Assembly (NCBI GenBank): GCA_963573385.1
Contig: CAUYLG010076897.1
Span: 124,001-188,000 of the forward strand
From: Cacajao melanocephalus
Taxonomy: Eukaryota; Chordata; Mammalia; Primates; Pitheciidae
DNA length: 64,000 nt
Direction of reading: 5' to 3'
The notes under the pieces are model-generated. The model was not told the origin of the DNA, did not search any database, and was given only the letters and a program-made list of their open reading frames with translations. How positions within the stretch are numbered: the first letter of the stretch is position 1; the number at the start of each line of letters is the position of its first letter. Of the stretch, positions 1 to 12,280 are shown piece after piece. A program made the translations under genes and the position numbers.

Positions 1-1376
1 ATGTCTAAAGTCAGGCTTGGTGGGGAGTTAGCACACCATTCATCCGTCCCCAGGTAACTTAGTCCGCAGTGGACGTTAGGTAGCGTGGGAGTGCTGTGAC
101 AGCCAGAGTCACGGGAGCTCCAATCATATGGGACTGCTCATGAGAATCTACTAAAAGGGACTAAACAGAATTTACCACTTCTCCACTTACAATGTACAGT
201 TGACTCTTGAACAACACTAGTTGGAACTGTGTGAGTCCACTTATATGTGGATTTTTGTCAATAAATACAGTTGGCCCTCTGAATTCACAGCTTCAGCATC
301 CACAACCAAATGCAGATCAAAGATACAGGCCAGGAAGGACCAAATTCCGTTATCTGCAGGCTCTGCAGTACTAAGTGTGGGACTTGAGTGTGCATGGATT
401 TTGGTATCCGCGGTGGTCCTGGAACCAATGCCCCATAGAAATCAAGGGATCACCATATAGTTAATATCTCACATGTGATTCAATTCTGGACCATCATGTG
501 ATTGTTAGTCTCTACCACTCAGGGGGCCTCTATGCCTCACATGCTTAGCCAGACTGTTTCTTGTAACTCCAAAAGATGGAGGAATTTCCAGAGACTGGGG
601 TACAATTTGCTTGCTCAAATCTTATGTTCTGTACCAAAGCAGCCCTCTTCTGGCACTTTAAAGTTTCTTTTTTTTTTTTTTAAGCAAAAATGCCAAAACC
701 ACTCTCAGAGGGCTAGCCTTGCCCTATGGCCCCTCCAGGTCAGTAGTCCAACATAAGTATAGTTCCCAAGATGAATGTCCATAGTTCTTTGATAAGTTAG
801 TCCAGGGACAAAGGTGGGGAAGACTCTCCTCTCCAGAAGTTCAAAAAAAATCATGGGGTTCTATCTCACCCAAGGTCACTTGTTACAAAACCATGTTTTG
901 GGTACACCTGGACATCCTGTTAACAAGCATTAGTATCTATTCCTGCTTTAAGCTTCTTGAGCCACCTGAGATGCTAATGGAGCCATTTTGCCATTGAACT
1001 GAGGATTATGTGGGTTCGGAAAATTTTGAGAGGACAGAACCAAGATCCAGCAAAGACCATACTATAATGCAATTTCCTTTTATTTATAATGAAAATATGT
1101 GGAAGATAAACGTGTGTTCTTAAAAGCAGCACTGTGTTTCTGAATACATCATACCTAATTTGATACTAAATATGCAAAGATATTTTCATCTACATTTTTT
1201 TTCTGTGAGAACTGAAACAAAGATAATAGTGTGCTTTTTATTCCTTTTGCAATAATGGATGAATAGTTAACTTTCTTGGCGCAGCTTTGCGTGGTAGATA
1301 GTTCTGTTTCAAAATGTGCAAAAAAATCAGTTTTATGAATATTTTGCTCATATTGCTTCTCTGCCACTTTCCCTAG
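1..1376 (+). other. KCNIP4: KCNIP4 intron, 3' part
   Basis: This is intronic sequence upstream of the first KCNIP4 exon in the window. The preceding constitutive exon of the family (about 125 bases) and the alternative first exons are not present, so they lie upstream of the window. It holds a Tigger-type transposon near its start, a short T run near 669-682, and ends in a pyrimidine-rich tract with CCCTAG at 1371-1376. Nothing else is recognised. Confidence 0.75.
196..460 (+). mobile_element. Tigger/MER2-type DNA transposon remnant
   Basis: It begins with the Tigger terminal motif CAGTTGACTCTTGAACAAC and passes into the MER2-like part typified by CAGTTGGCCCTC and GGTATCCGCGG. These are non-autonomous TcMar-Tigger features. 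It has no transposase frame; the short reading frame across it is spurious. The subfamily is uncertain. Confidence 0.75.
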
Positions 1377-1446
1377 GAATGCCCCAGTGGTGTTGTTAAT
1401 GAAGAAACCTTCAAAGAGATTTATTCGCAGTTCTTTCCACAGGGAG
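1377..1446 (+). CDS. KCNIP4: KCNIP4 internal coding exon (EF-1 region)
   Basis: This 70-base exon is bounded by a pyrimidine-rich acceptor ending CCCTAG and a GTGAGT donor. It encodes 23 residues starting [12 protein letters not shown] and ending SQFFPQG, plus the first base of an Asp codon completed by the next exon. It covers the degenerate, non-calcium-binding EF-1 of KChIPs, which in this family faces the Kv4 N-terminus. KChIP proteins are cytosolic beta subunits that raise surface expression and slow inactivation of Kv4 A-type potassium channels. The next five exons join it in frame and carry the KCNIP4-type sequence, which identifies the paralogue. The previous exon is outside the window, so the gene is partial here. 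Confidence 0.96.
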
Positions 1447-1724
1447 GTGAGTGCAAATGTGGACTTGTTAACATACTATCAGAGTTACCATTATGCTTGC
1501 AGTGTTGAGTTTAGTTTAATTTTTTGTAGCATAATGCTACATTTTTAATCGTTATGTAAAAGAATTAATGCACAGCATGCAAGTCCATATACTTTTTTAT
1601 GTATCATAAAAGCCAGTGACTTAGAAATTATCAAATTTCCAAAAGGCTACTCTTCAGTTTAATACAAGTATGACTGCATGTGCCTAGTACTAAGGCCCTC
1701 AGATTCACAGTGCTTTTTATTACA

Positions 1725-1950
1725 AGGTGCTCAAAATGCCACAAAGCTCATTCACATGCAATATAGGTCTCATTTGATTCTCCCAACTCTCAAAATCAGG
1801 ACAAATGTAATTATCCTCAACTTACAGATATGAAATGTGGGGCTTGGAGAAGGTAAATGGTTTGCTCGGGGCCACATATTGACTCAGTGGCAGATCTGGG
1901 TTATAACCTAGATTTTCTGCAGCCTCACCTCGTATATTTTCTGCTGTTCC
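1725..1950 (+). repeat. MIR SINE
   Basis: Diverged MIR in sense orientation. It matches the core run from the CTCATTTGATTCTCCCAACTC block through the 'acagat.tgaaatgtggggcttggagaaggtaaatgg' type core to GCAGATCTGGGTTATAACC. Confidence 0.7.
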
Positions 1951-2424
1951 TCTTTCTTCCAGTAACTCTTTACTGTGCTCCCTCATCTGACAGAATTAAA
2001 ACCATCCTAGATATCATTTTAATTGGAAAGAAAACACAAGGATAGCGTAATGATAATACATGCATGTTAGTGAAGAGTGAAAAGATATTCTTGCCATTGG
2101 ACCTTATAGTTTTTCTTTCAACCATCTAACAGATGCCCAACTCATATTTGTCCCACAGCCTACAATGTGCCCGGCCATGTGTGAGGTGCTGGTCATCTAG
2201 GAGGAATAAGAGGAATAGGATGTGATATCTGCCCAAATGAATGGTATAGCCTAGTGTAGCAGATGGGCAATGTCAACCTCAAGTATAACTGTGATTATGG
2301 AAGTTCAAAAAGTTATATTCTGAGGGCACAGTGCTGGCATGATTAAATTAGCTTCAGGATAGAGAAGAAATACAGAGACTCTACAGATGAGTTGAACCTG
2401 AGCTGAAGTTGTTGCCATTCAGAA

Positions 2425-2545
2425 AGCATCTAATATGTGCCTAATATGTACCCTGGCATACCTCACCATCCAACAACCCTACCTAAAATCCTCTTTTTTT
2501 ACAGATATACACATGGAAACTAAGGTGTAGAGAGTTTGATATATT
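2425..2545 (+). repeat. MIR fragment
   Basis: A short piece resembling MIR: a CTAATATGTGCC start, a stretch like TCACCATCCAACAACCCTACC, and an ACAGATATACACATGGAAAC core. Confidence 0.5.
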
Positions 2546-2779
2546 TCCAAAATATATAGTCTTTCACTCTCCCATTATACCTCTCAGGAGAAGTTCCCTT
2601 CTGAGTATGATGTCTTCCAGCTTTAAAAGGCAGTAGGGACATGACATTTTAGGCAAATGGGGTATAAGCAAAGGATCAGAGCATAGACCCGAAGGTGGGC
2701 ATTTGCAGGAAATTGCCAGGATTTGGGTATGGCTAGGGTAGAGAGTGTACAATGGAGGGTGAAATGTCCTAGAGAGTCA

Positions 2780-3960
2780 AGGATGCCATGTGAAGAAATG
2801 GGACTTTATCCTTGAGGTGATGCAAAGCCACAGATAAGTTTAAGTGGGATCTGTTACAGTCAGATTTGTGTTTGGGATACATTTCACTGACAGGTCTGTG
2901 GAAGATTAACCTGAGGTCAGCAATACTGCAGGCGGGGAGACTAATTAGATGATTGCTACAGGAGGAAAAACAATAAGGTCTTTAACCAAGGACATGCTTA
3001 GGAGAAATGGAGAAGTGGGGAAAGATTACAGATATATTTAGATGACAAAAATGGCAGAGTTTAGTGATGAACTAACTTTTTGCGGCATAAAGAGGTGGAG
3101 AGAGGAGCCTGTGATACCTTCCAGGATTCCATCATGGACACCAGGTGGCTCATTACAGGAAGAGTAGGGAATAATGATCTCAGTTTTGGACAAGTTACAT
3201 GTGAGGTACCTGTGGGGATTTAGACTCAATGAGAAGTTGGTAAAAGTCTGAGGCTCAGACGGCAAGTCAGAGAAAGAGACAGAGATTTGAGAATTATTAA
3301 TCAAGAAGTAGTGGTTAAATCCCTGTTGTAGATGAGGTTACTGGGGGGAAGTATAAAAAGTGGTGAGCTCCATGAGGCCAGCATGAAACTCCAGGACACA
3401 TGTCAAGGACCATAAGGAAAAGACATCCACAAAGGAGACGGAGAATGAACAGTTTATGGAAATAAACACAAGAGAGATTGATAGTTCAGAAATGAAACAA
3501 TCAAGTCCAGTAAGGTAAGGATCAGAAGGTCTCTTGGGATGTGGCAACATGGGGATCATTGTTGGACATGATCGGGGCAGCCCAAATTCCCTAAATGAAG
3601 TACTAGGGAGTGGAGCATACAAGCAGAAGCCAAATTGGAGAGGGTGAAAAGGAGGATGAGAAGAAAACAGCGACAGCCAATAGAGACAGCACTTATAAGA
3701 AGCTTTGCTGGAAGAGTGAAGCAATGAGGAGGAAACTGATCATAGTGCTGCGTAGCTACCAGTGGAATAGTTTATTTTTTAATATAGAAAAGATCGGACA
3801 CCGTTTATATACAGAGAAGGAGCTGGTAAAGAAGGAAATGTTAATAGCTTAGGACAGAAAGGAAAAGAGATAAATAGGATTCAGATTTGGAGGAAAAACA
3901 TCGTGATGGGATGGGATAGTGGAGTCCATGAAACTGGAGTTCAGGAAGAAGGTTTTACCT
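2780..3960 (-). mobile_element. L2 LINE fragment, antisense
   Basis: The plus strand reads like the reverse complement of L2 ORF2. Landmarks are GATCTGTTACAGTCAGATTTG near 2850, CAGTTTTGGACAAGTTACATG near 3181, and the AAGAAGCTTTGCTGGAAGAG area near 3695. It is heavily decayed with no intact reverse transcriptase frame. The limits are approximate. Confidence 0.6.
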
Positions 3961-4224
3961 CAAGTCAGGTGGGGACCATCTAGTACTTCCTTTCAACTTT
4001 GCCGGCTAGTCAACATAGGGGACAATTGTTTCTCTCTGTGATTATGGCCACAGTTGACTTTGCTGTTGACCTTGCCAACGCTTTTTTTTTTAAAACTACT
4101 TTCCACTTAAAGGAACCACCGTCATCTCCTGCCAAAATAAACACAGTAGTCTCCAAACTGACTTCTCTGATTCCGATGACCCCTCCCACAGCCATAGTCT
4201 ACTCTTAAAATGAGTCAGAGTGAT

Positions 4225-4820
4225 GGATCCCATTAAAATGTAAGCAAATCATGTTACTGCTCTGCTCGAAACCACACCATTCCATAGGCATAAGCCACAA
4301 CCTACGGAGTGCCCTATAAGTGGTGGCCGCTGTCTCTTGTCCCCTCTCTGCCTTGTCCTCCAGCATTCTCCCACCTGACTCAGTCCACCCAGCCACAGCG
4401 GCCCCCTTGCTGTCCCACCAGCACACCAGCCATGATGCTGCTCCTGTGCCTCGGAACTTGCTCTTCCCTCTGCCTGAAATCCTCTTCTCCCAAATACTCA
4501 TCTCCATATCTCATCACCTTTGCATTTACTCCAATGCCACCTTCTCAGCGAGGCTTGCCCCGACCACTCTACTTAAATTACAACGCCTTCGACAGTCCCC
4601 ATTCCCTTCCCCTGCTTTATATCTCTCTTCAGCACTCAAGACAATCCAATAATATATCTTTCACTTGTACTATTGTTGTTTATTGTCTTTATCTCTACTC
4701 AAATGTCAGTTGCAGAGAACAGAGGATTTCTCCACTTTGTTTACTGCTGTATCCACAGGTCATGGGACAGTGGCTGACAAGTAATAGCACTTGATAAATA
4801 CTTTTTGCATGAATGAACAA
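4225..4820 (+). mobile_element. L2 LINE 3' end, sense
   Basis: This resembles the end of L2 ORF2 and its 3' UTR: AATCATGTTACTGCTCTGCTC near 4246, CTTGCTCTTCCCTCTGCCTG near 4458, ATGCCACCTTCTCAGCGAGG near 4533, TTTACTGCTGTATCCACAGG near 4740, and a terminal GATAAATAC...TGAATGAA. Two overlapping Ser/Pro-rich frames of 110 and 161 codons are by-products of L2 composition, not a gene. Confidence 0.75.
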
Positions 4821-6749
4821 ATGACACCCACCTCGCATGGTGGCTATCACTGTACAATGGAATAATATCTGTAAAAGACTCTTTGAAAAGTATAAAGCAC
4901 TTAAGTATTAGTTGTTTCATATAAAAGTCAAGTTTCTTTTTGGGTTTTAATCCATTTGCTTTTAGGTAGTTTAGTGATTTAAAACAATTTTGTGCCTGAC
5001 TTGTTAAAACAGATTTTCATTTTTGATGGCATTCAAAAGAATTAAATTAGAATTCTAAGAAAATACAGGAAGACTTGTTATTCAGTGAATTTGGATACAC
5101 GTTGGATGACAACTCTCCCATCCCATCTCATGACTGCAGTGCAGAGAGGGGGCCCCTTCTAACAGACCACAGACAGGTATTGGTATAGTACCTGATGCCA
5201 GGTTGATAATGGGTTCACTGTCTGTATTAACGAAAGATTAATTTGAGGTATTAATTAACTAATATTTTTCTGAATTGTTTAAAACCCATGGATTTTTTAA
5301 AGAAAAATTATATTTAATATCTGAGTGCCTATCAACATATTAATAGGCATTAATATCAAAGCACAGATGCAGATGAAAATCTTTGTTATTATTTGATCAT
5401 TTCAAATAAAGTTATTACATACTAAAACTTGGATACAGCTCCACATTAAAATTGTACCTTTATTTGAAAAATAACATTTCCATGTTAGACAACATCTTCT
5501 TAAACAGAGAACATCTATTTTGCAAAGGATTCTTATTACAAAATCCAAAGGGATTAGAGATTTGAGAAAAAATTAGTTACACTCTAAAATGATTTGATTA
5601 TTCATGTTAATTGAATGCATAAATCTGAATGCATGAGGCATCGCTGAAGGAAATGAAATATTTTAAAGAATTATTTGTTTTGCATTTAAAAAATATATAA
5701 TACATATAACTTGTTTCATATATGAGGCCAGAAAAAGAAAAATGTCCTAAGGAAGAATGTGATCTCTGATGGCAAGCAAATTCATGTATGGCCATCCTTA
5801 CACTTCCACGGAGTCATCATTTATTCAGGATGATGGTCTGAATGCAACAGGTTTTCTCATTATGAACAGTAACACTGATGGGTCCATAAATCACAACATC
5901 TCACCATTTCCTCCAGGAAAGTGCTTTGTCTTATCTACAGAGCTCTCTGCAATTTGTATTGTGTCAGGCTGTTAGCTTTCTCTATTGCTTTGTGAAGCAG
6001 TTTATCAAGCACAACTTGTTTGGTGAGCTGGATGTCAGAAAAACTGGATTGAACAAAAGCCTCTTATTTGCAGGGGATAAAGTATGCCTACTATAAGGCA
6101 AGCAGAGAGGAAACTGCTTGTTGGTACTGTTGCTTATATGGTTAGGAAAAAAACCTTTTAAACGCCACATACAATAGAAGCTTTCATGTGTAAGCTTTTA
6201 GCTTACAAAACATTTTTAAAGCCCATAAAAATCATAGTTTCCTGGGCTATTCCTGCTCATATTGTAGGAATGCACCTATGTTGACTACACTAGGCATCTC
6301 ATAAACAGCTGTTGAATGAATGAATGAGTGAGCTCAAGTCAGAATAATCTGTCATTAAATATTTATTAAGCAGCTGCTGTGGAAGGCACTTGAGTCAGAT
6401 GAGGTCTGTAGACATCACCCACTGAGTATCCCTCTTGTCCTAGGACAATATTTCTAACAATTTTCAGGGTGATTTACAGAGGACTTATTGACAGAAGCTA
6501 GTATTCATGCACATGAACTTGCCTTACAATAGTTAGTAACAACATCATGAATTGTATATTCAAATACATGAAGCTAATTCTATTCTTTGTGCTTGCATTG
6601 AATGGGAGTAGGGGTTTGGGATAGGAAACAGAAATAAACCAGATTGATTTCATTCTGCAAACCTGGGGCATGATAATCAAGTATATTTGTTCAACTACTA
6701 TGAAGAATGAACTCAAGGGTTAGTTGGTATATTCATTGTGTTCTGGATA

Positions 6750-6905
6750 TAATTGGGTTAAGAACTTTGGACTAAGACAGTGCAGAGTTTGTGGACAGAC
6801 TGCCACCACCAAGGTATGTAACCCCAAGTGGTTTACTTTTCTGAGCCTCAGTTTGTTCCTCTCTAAAATGTAGGAGTTGCACCAAAGGAATCCTTGGGTT
6901 TTTTT
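6750..6905 (-). repeat. MIR SINE, antisense
   Basis: It has the MIR antisense signature of a tract like 'ctgagcctcagtttgttcctc' (6842-6862) followed by AAAATGTAGGAGTTG. A second, weaker copy may follow near 6940-7090. Confidence 0.6.
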
Positions 6906-7704
6906 CTACTCTAGTATCTTTTATTTCTAAGAGATTGTATAGGAATATCTTGATTTCATTACCAACTCTACCATGAACTAACTAAGTGACCTTAGTATGT
7001 CAGTAAAAGTACCTATTTTTACCTTTGTTCAATGTAAATACAATGCTAAGTAACATCCAAAATGTCTTCCCATCCTAAGACTCTGTAAATTTTGTTGCTC
7101 AACTATAAAATCTCAACACTTATTTTTCAGCTTTACAAGTAAAATTGTAAGAAACCGAAGCAATCTCAGCTTAACAAACTCAGTATTTGTTATGTAAAGA
7201 AATGTAATCATGAAGACCACCAGGTCATCGACAGAGAAGGGAAATCATTGTTAAATCTTTTAAGCCCTGGACTATACTGAAATCTAGATTCCAAGTAGTT
7301 AGTTATTCACTCTGTTAACAAATATTTACTGGGTGCTTAAGAACACAGTCAAGTAAAATCAGAATCATTTTATCCAGTCTTCTGCCTAGCTGGATATTCC
7401 TATGCCTTTGCTTCTTCCTCTCATCCAATCAAAGCAAGTAGCTTCATTCCTCTTCTTTAAAACTTTTCACTGTCTTCAATGCCTGCCAGAAGAAATCTCA
7501 ACTCCATCAGAAGGCCCATTGCTTTTTAGGACATAATTCTCTTGTCTTTTATTGAGCGGAAAATTGCATAAAATTAGAACTCCAGTCACCTAAACACACA
7601 ACAGAAATCCTACAAAAACAGAAAGTTATATTTAAGGTGAAAAGATGTATTTGTAAAAGATTTGATCATATGTGTTTAAGGTAATTGAAATAAAAGTGGC
7701 TTGT

Positions 7705-7990
7705 CTAGAAAATAATAATAGCTAATATTTACTGAAATTTTAATAAGTGCCTAGGATTATTTCTAAACACTTTGCAAATAGTGTCTCATTTAAACTTTCT
7801 AAGATCTCTATGAAGTAAATACTGATATTGTTATTATTTTGTAGATGAGGAAACTGAGCCACACAAAGGTAAAACCACTTGCCTGAGGTCGTGCACTTAA
7901 TCTTCGGTGAAGGGTAAAGCTGAGATTCAAATTCAGGCAGTCTGATTCTACTATGCTATTACTAAAAACCTCTCTGCATGGGTTATCTAG
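7705..7990 (+). repeat. MIR SINE, nearly full length
   Basis: The sense MIR starts AATAATAATAGCTAATATTTACTG, passes through the TTTGTAGATGAGGAAACTGAG core near 7840, and ends with AGATTCAAATTCAGGCAGTCTGATTC. It is well preserved for this family. Confidence 0.8.
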
Positions 7991-9574
7991 ACTGGGAAGC
8001 TGCTTTAACTTCTAAAAGAATTGCCAAGGCCTATTTAGAAGAACAGGGTGTCCTCTGTAACACATTAGTGTAAACCTTGAGAGCATAATTCCCACGTGTT
8101 AAGCTTTAAGCTAGAAAAACTCCATTTGAGAAGAATAGTAATTATCATATACCCATGTTATCTTTTTTTAATTAAAAAAATGGCAAACATCATTTGTTGT
8201 GAGCCATTATTCACGGTGAGTACTGCTTGCTAAGGTAAAGGCATTTACTCTGATTGTAAAAACAGGGTAACTAGAGACCTGCTTAATGAAGCTCATTATA
8301 AAATATTCAAAAACTCCTTTTTTTTTCTCCTCCAAAAGTAAGTTTAACACACCATCTATCAATTCACATCTCCAGAGGGTATTATATAGTTCAAGAAGTG
8401 TGTGAAAAAGTACCGTTGAGAGCAAAACAACTTTGCAAGTTGAAACAGGCTGCCAATTCTTGATAACTCTATAATGGAGCTTCCCAAAAAACAGAACTAG
8501 GTTTATGGTAATTAAACCCCTGGCTCCATATGCAAAAGGATTTTTTCCTGCAACCTATCTATACTGGATGGACATCCGCTCTAGATGCAACAGTTTTACA
8601 TAGACCCAATTTTGGTGTTTGATTAGTTCATTGAAAACTGTTAGTAACTCCTGTGTTTAAAAGATGAGTAATTCCTCATAACATATTAAAAAAGGGAGAG
8701 ATAAGAGAAGATGTTGCTGTCATTTTGAGAAACTGAGGGCACAGTCTGCCGCATGAAATGTGCAGCTTTCAGTAGTGTTCGTTACTACACTGAGGCACTC
8801 AGGAAAAATAACACGTAAGGAGGCTGTGGACCCTGAAAGCCAAGATGGAAATTTAAATGACCTCTGATCTCTCTTATCTGGGTAGGGCAATTCTGTACTC
8901 CAGCTACTCTGACTTAGCTTCATGACAGCCTATAAAAAGCAATTCATAAAGTAAAAAGTGAATCAATGATAAGTTAAAACCCAATAAAGGTTAAAAGTTA
9001 TAAAATAGAAATAGATGAGATTTAAAACAGAAGAAAAAAGGATAGAGCCAATGAGCTAAAAGGTTACCATTTTTTTTTTAAGACAAAAAAGGTTAAGATA
9101 AAAGGCTAAAGCCCAGGAGATGAAACATTGAAAATAATCATGTGAATTTGATCAAGGGTCAAGCACAGAAGCCCTTAGGAATGAAAGCTAGGCACTCAGA
9201 ACAAAAAACAATAAGGAAAAAATACAGACTTTTAAATGAAATGGCAGAAAGCCCAGAGATTAAGGAGACAAAGGAGAAAGAGGAGAGGAAGGAAAAATGA
9301 GAGGGGAAGAATACCCAATGGAAGCAAACTAAGAAGACAAGCTAGACTTCTGCAGACATACCTGTCCATCATTACCCAGATCCTTGAATCCCACCCAGGA
9401 CCCAGACAGAGTAGGGGCTCCCTACTTCATGCAACTTCATACAACTAGGAACATGTCAGACCACCCAGTCCCCTTCCCACACAGCCACAGAAACTTCTCG
9501 TCACCACTGACCCCAGTCCATCAGCCAACTTTACTGGCTCTGGGCTGACCTGGTGCCGGCTGTGGGCTGGGCTG

Positions 9575-9700
9575 GTTCTGAGTCAGAAAGATCTAAGTTC
9601 ATGTCCCAGATTTACTCCTGATTCACTGTGTGACTTTGGGCATGTTTTTCACCCTAAGTCCCAATATCCTTATCTGAGTTGTAACAATGATAAAAGTTCT
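9575..9700 (-). repeat. MIR fragment, antisense
   Basis: Antisense MIR pattern: TTCACTGTGTGACTTTGGGC near 9621, then CCAATATCCTTATCTGAGTTG. Confidence 0.6.
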
Positions 9701-10116
9701 AATAATGATAGAAACACTAACAGCAACTCATCTTTGTCTCATTAGTAGTATTTTTATTACTTCTAGAGACAGTCTCTGCCAAACACTAAGCAAATTCTAG
9801 ACAAGTCTCAATCTTCACACCCACCTATGGGACCATTTCCTGTCCCAGTGTTAATCTCATCACCCAAGAATACAGCATTGCTAGCCAGAAACTCATAGAG
9901 GATGTTTGTCACCAATGGCCTCTGTGTTGGTCGCTCATTCCCGTGACTCTCAAACTCTAGTCCTCTACAGAAAGAGGGTAAGCAGTTGTGAAGAAGGCAC
10001 AAACTAAAGGCAGCAGAGTTAATTCTTCTGGATAAAAGAAAGCGTGGACTGCTATCCAAGTCTTATGCAGGATATTGAAACACTGACTTAATGATATTCC
10101 CTTTTCACTATTTCAG

Positions 10117-10187
10117 ACTCTACAACATATGCACATTTTCTGTTTAATGCATTTGATACAGACCACAATGGAGCTGTGAGTTTTGAG
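10117..10187 (+). CDS. KCNIP4: KCNIP4 coding exon with EF-hand 2
   Basis: This 71-base exon lies between a TTTCAG acceptor and a GTAAGC donor. It enters in phase 1 and leaves in phase 0. It encodes [13 protein letters not shown] followed by the first eleven positions of the EF-2 loop, [11 protein letters not shown]; the twelfth residue, Asp, comes from the next exon. The loop has Asp1, Asp3, Asn5, the invariant Gly6 and Ser9, with Asp rather than Glu at position 12. In this family that arrangement gives weak or magnesium-preferring binding. The split of the loop at an exon edge recurs in EF-3. Confidence 0.97.
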
Positions 10188-10680
10188 GTAAGCCCTGGAT
10201 TATTTTCATATCATTTGTCTTCCGAGTTTAGTCTTTTCAGGGGAAAATGTGAGTTTGGTGATGATTATTTTTGCTCAGGGGAAATGAAGCCCAAGGACAT
10301 TCCCTTTCTCTCATGGAATTGCTAAGAATTACCTTTCAAAATATGTACAAATTGCAAGCCACCTTTAGTTTATTTTCTAGTGCTTTAAATTGGCTCATAC
10401 AAGGAGAGTCCATTTCTTCAACTGCATGTGAAAAATCCCAGAAGGCAAATGATTTAACTAACCGTTACTGACACTTCCTTATGGGCCGGTAGCTGTGGTA
10501 GGTGGTGGAAATACAAAAATAATAAAGTCAAAAGCCCCTTTGTGGAAGTCTCAGTAAGTGGAACAAACAGGCAAGAAATTCAAGAAATTAAATGTAGAAA
10601 AATTCTATATTCACCAGTCTGACAATTCTATGAAGAAATCTCTTTTTAAATTACAAACTTTAAGTGACCTGTAGAGAAAG

Positions 10681-10833
10681 TTTTTTTGTTGTTGTTTGAG
10701 AGAGAGTTTTGCTCTGTCATAAAGGCTGGAATGTAGTGGCACAATCTTGGCTCTGCAACCTCTGCCACAAGTTCAAGCAATTCTCTGCCTCCTGAGTAGC
10801 TGGGATTACAGGCACGTGCCACCCTACTTGGCT
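10681..10833 (-). mobile_element. Alu fragment (left-arm type), antisense
   Basis: A T-rich start, then GAGAGAGAGTTTTGCTCTGTC, and an end at TAGCTGGGATTACAGGCACGTGCC: about half an Alu, diverged, with several small deletions. Confidence 0.85.
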
Positions 10834-11179
10834 CGAAAGTATTTAATTTTGTTCATGAACTACTGTGTATAAGCATCTAGTAAAATAAAATATGTCCTAT
10901 TCACATAGCTTACATATATATACATATATCTATATTTCATATAGATATGTAATTCATATGATTTAAATGGTACGTAGATCATAAATTGTAGTATATTGAT
11001 TTAAATATTAAGAGATAAACAAGACATGAACTCTGATCAGCTGTGAAGGCTTTTATTTTTGTGAGAAAAAAGTATGAAAAATGTATACCTTATTTATTTG
11101 TTAAATTCTGATTTGGTTGTGATTAGTCTCAGAAGTAGCATTATATATATTTTGCTTTGTAATTCCAGTTTCTCTTTTC

Positions 11180-11182
<3 letters not shown>

Positions 11183-11224
<42 letters not shown>
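11183..11224. repeat. (AC)n-(AT)n microsatellite
   Basis: About 14 AC units run directly into about seven AT units. The block is bracketed by a perfect 7-base inverted pair, TTTCCAT (11176-11182) and ATGGAAA (11223-11229). Confidence 0.95.
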
Positions 11225-11599
11225 GGAAATGAGATAATTTGGAAGATGCATTTATTTCTGAAAGTGGGGAAGGGTGTATCTTAAATATGAGCAGAAAGTT
11301 TGATAAGAGTCCTGATAAATGGAAGCAGAGGATGAATGGGGCCAGCAAGGAAATGGTACCTGCACAAAAGGGGCTGTAGCAGGGAAGCCAGCCCAGTGGA
11401 ATTGATGGACTAAGTCTAAAGGACAGTCAGGAGCTCCTTAAGAGAATGAAGGCTTGGGATGGAATGGGAAGCAACAGATAGTGGGGCAAAGGCTGGACAG
11501 AGTATATCAGTCCTGGGAACCAAGGGAAAACATGTGTAAATCATCAAGAAGATAGAATACACAATTGGAAAGCCAAGAGGGAAGTCTGGGGAAGGAGAC

Positions 11600-12280
11600 A
11601 GAGGCCAGATCCTGACATGTCTTAGGCAGGATGCTAGGGAGATTGGACTATCTTGTAGGAGGTGAGGAGTCCTTGTAGAATTTTTGGCAGAGATGTTAAT
11701 TTACCAGAGCTATGTTCCTGGCAACATGGAGTGCAATTAGCAGCTGAGTATTCCAAGAGTCCAGACAGGAGCTGATGAAAGCCTGAACTGCTGTAAAGGT
11801 ACTGGAGGTGAAGCATGAAACAAAAAGAAATTAAAACAATTGGTAGAATTGTATTTCAACAGAACTGTCATGTTTAAAAGAAAGGTTCATATGGGCATAG
11901 GCAGCTATCTGGGTGCAAGGGCTTTGTGGAGTCAAGATGAAAAAGAAGAGTGCAGCCTTCTGTGATGTCATCCAGCCAGTTGCCACAAGGGCAGGATGAA
12001 CAGGGGGAGCCAAGAGCCTCCTCACACACACTCTGTGCTCATGCAGACGGGGTACCACCATTAAAAAGATTCTGGGCCCAGAAATCCCAAAAGGCCATCT
12101 CCCAAAACTTAAGTGAGAAATATCACTGAGAAGATAAAAATAAAAGCTGAGAGTGGAGAAGGAATGAACTAAGGTGAAGGAATGGACTTAGTCAAGATGG
12201 AGCAGGCAGGTTTATCCTGGGTGTAGCAGTTAGTGGAGGGAGAGGAGATGGTCAGGGGAAGAGTGTCTTGGGTACCAGTC
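11600..12280 (-). mobile_element. L2 LINE fragment, antisense (probable)
   Basis: It resembles antisense L2: TTCCAAGAGTCCAGACAGGAG near 11750, GATGAAAGCCTGAACTGCTG near 11774, and GTAGCAGTTAGTGGAGGGAG near 12224. It is very diverged and the limits are uncertain. Confidence 0.45.

Larger units (their letters stand above)
1447..10116 (+). other. KCNIP4: KCNIP4 intron, 8.7 kb
   Basis: This intron runs between the 70- and 71-base exons. It contains MIR copies (about 1725, 2425, 6750, 7705 and 9575), a long antisense L2 piece (about 2780-3960) and a sense L2 3' end (about 4225-4820). The 4.8-6.7 kb and 8.0-9.5 kb parts are AT-rich with no recognised gene or repeat; 9030-9330 is purine-rich. All reading frames inside are short or repeat-derived. 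Confidence 0.85.

Noticed and set aside
3338..3724. 128-codon minus-strand frame
   Set aside because: It overlaps an antisense L2 fragment and has no intact reverse transcriptase features or KCNIP4 relation.
4309..4794. 161-codon plus-strand frame rich in Ser and Pro
   Set aside because: It is composed of an L2 3' end; the composition explains the open frame.
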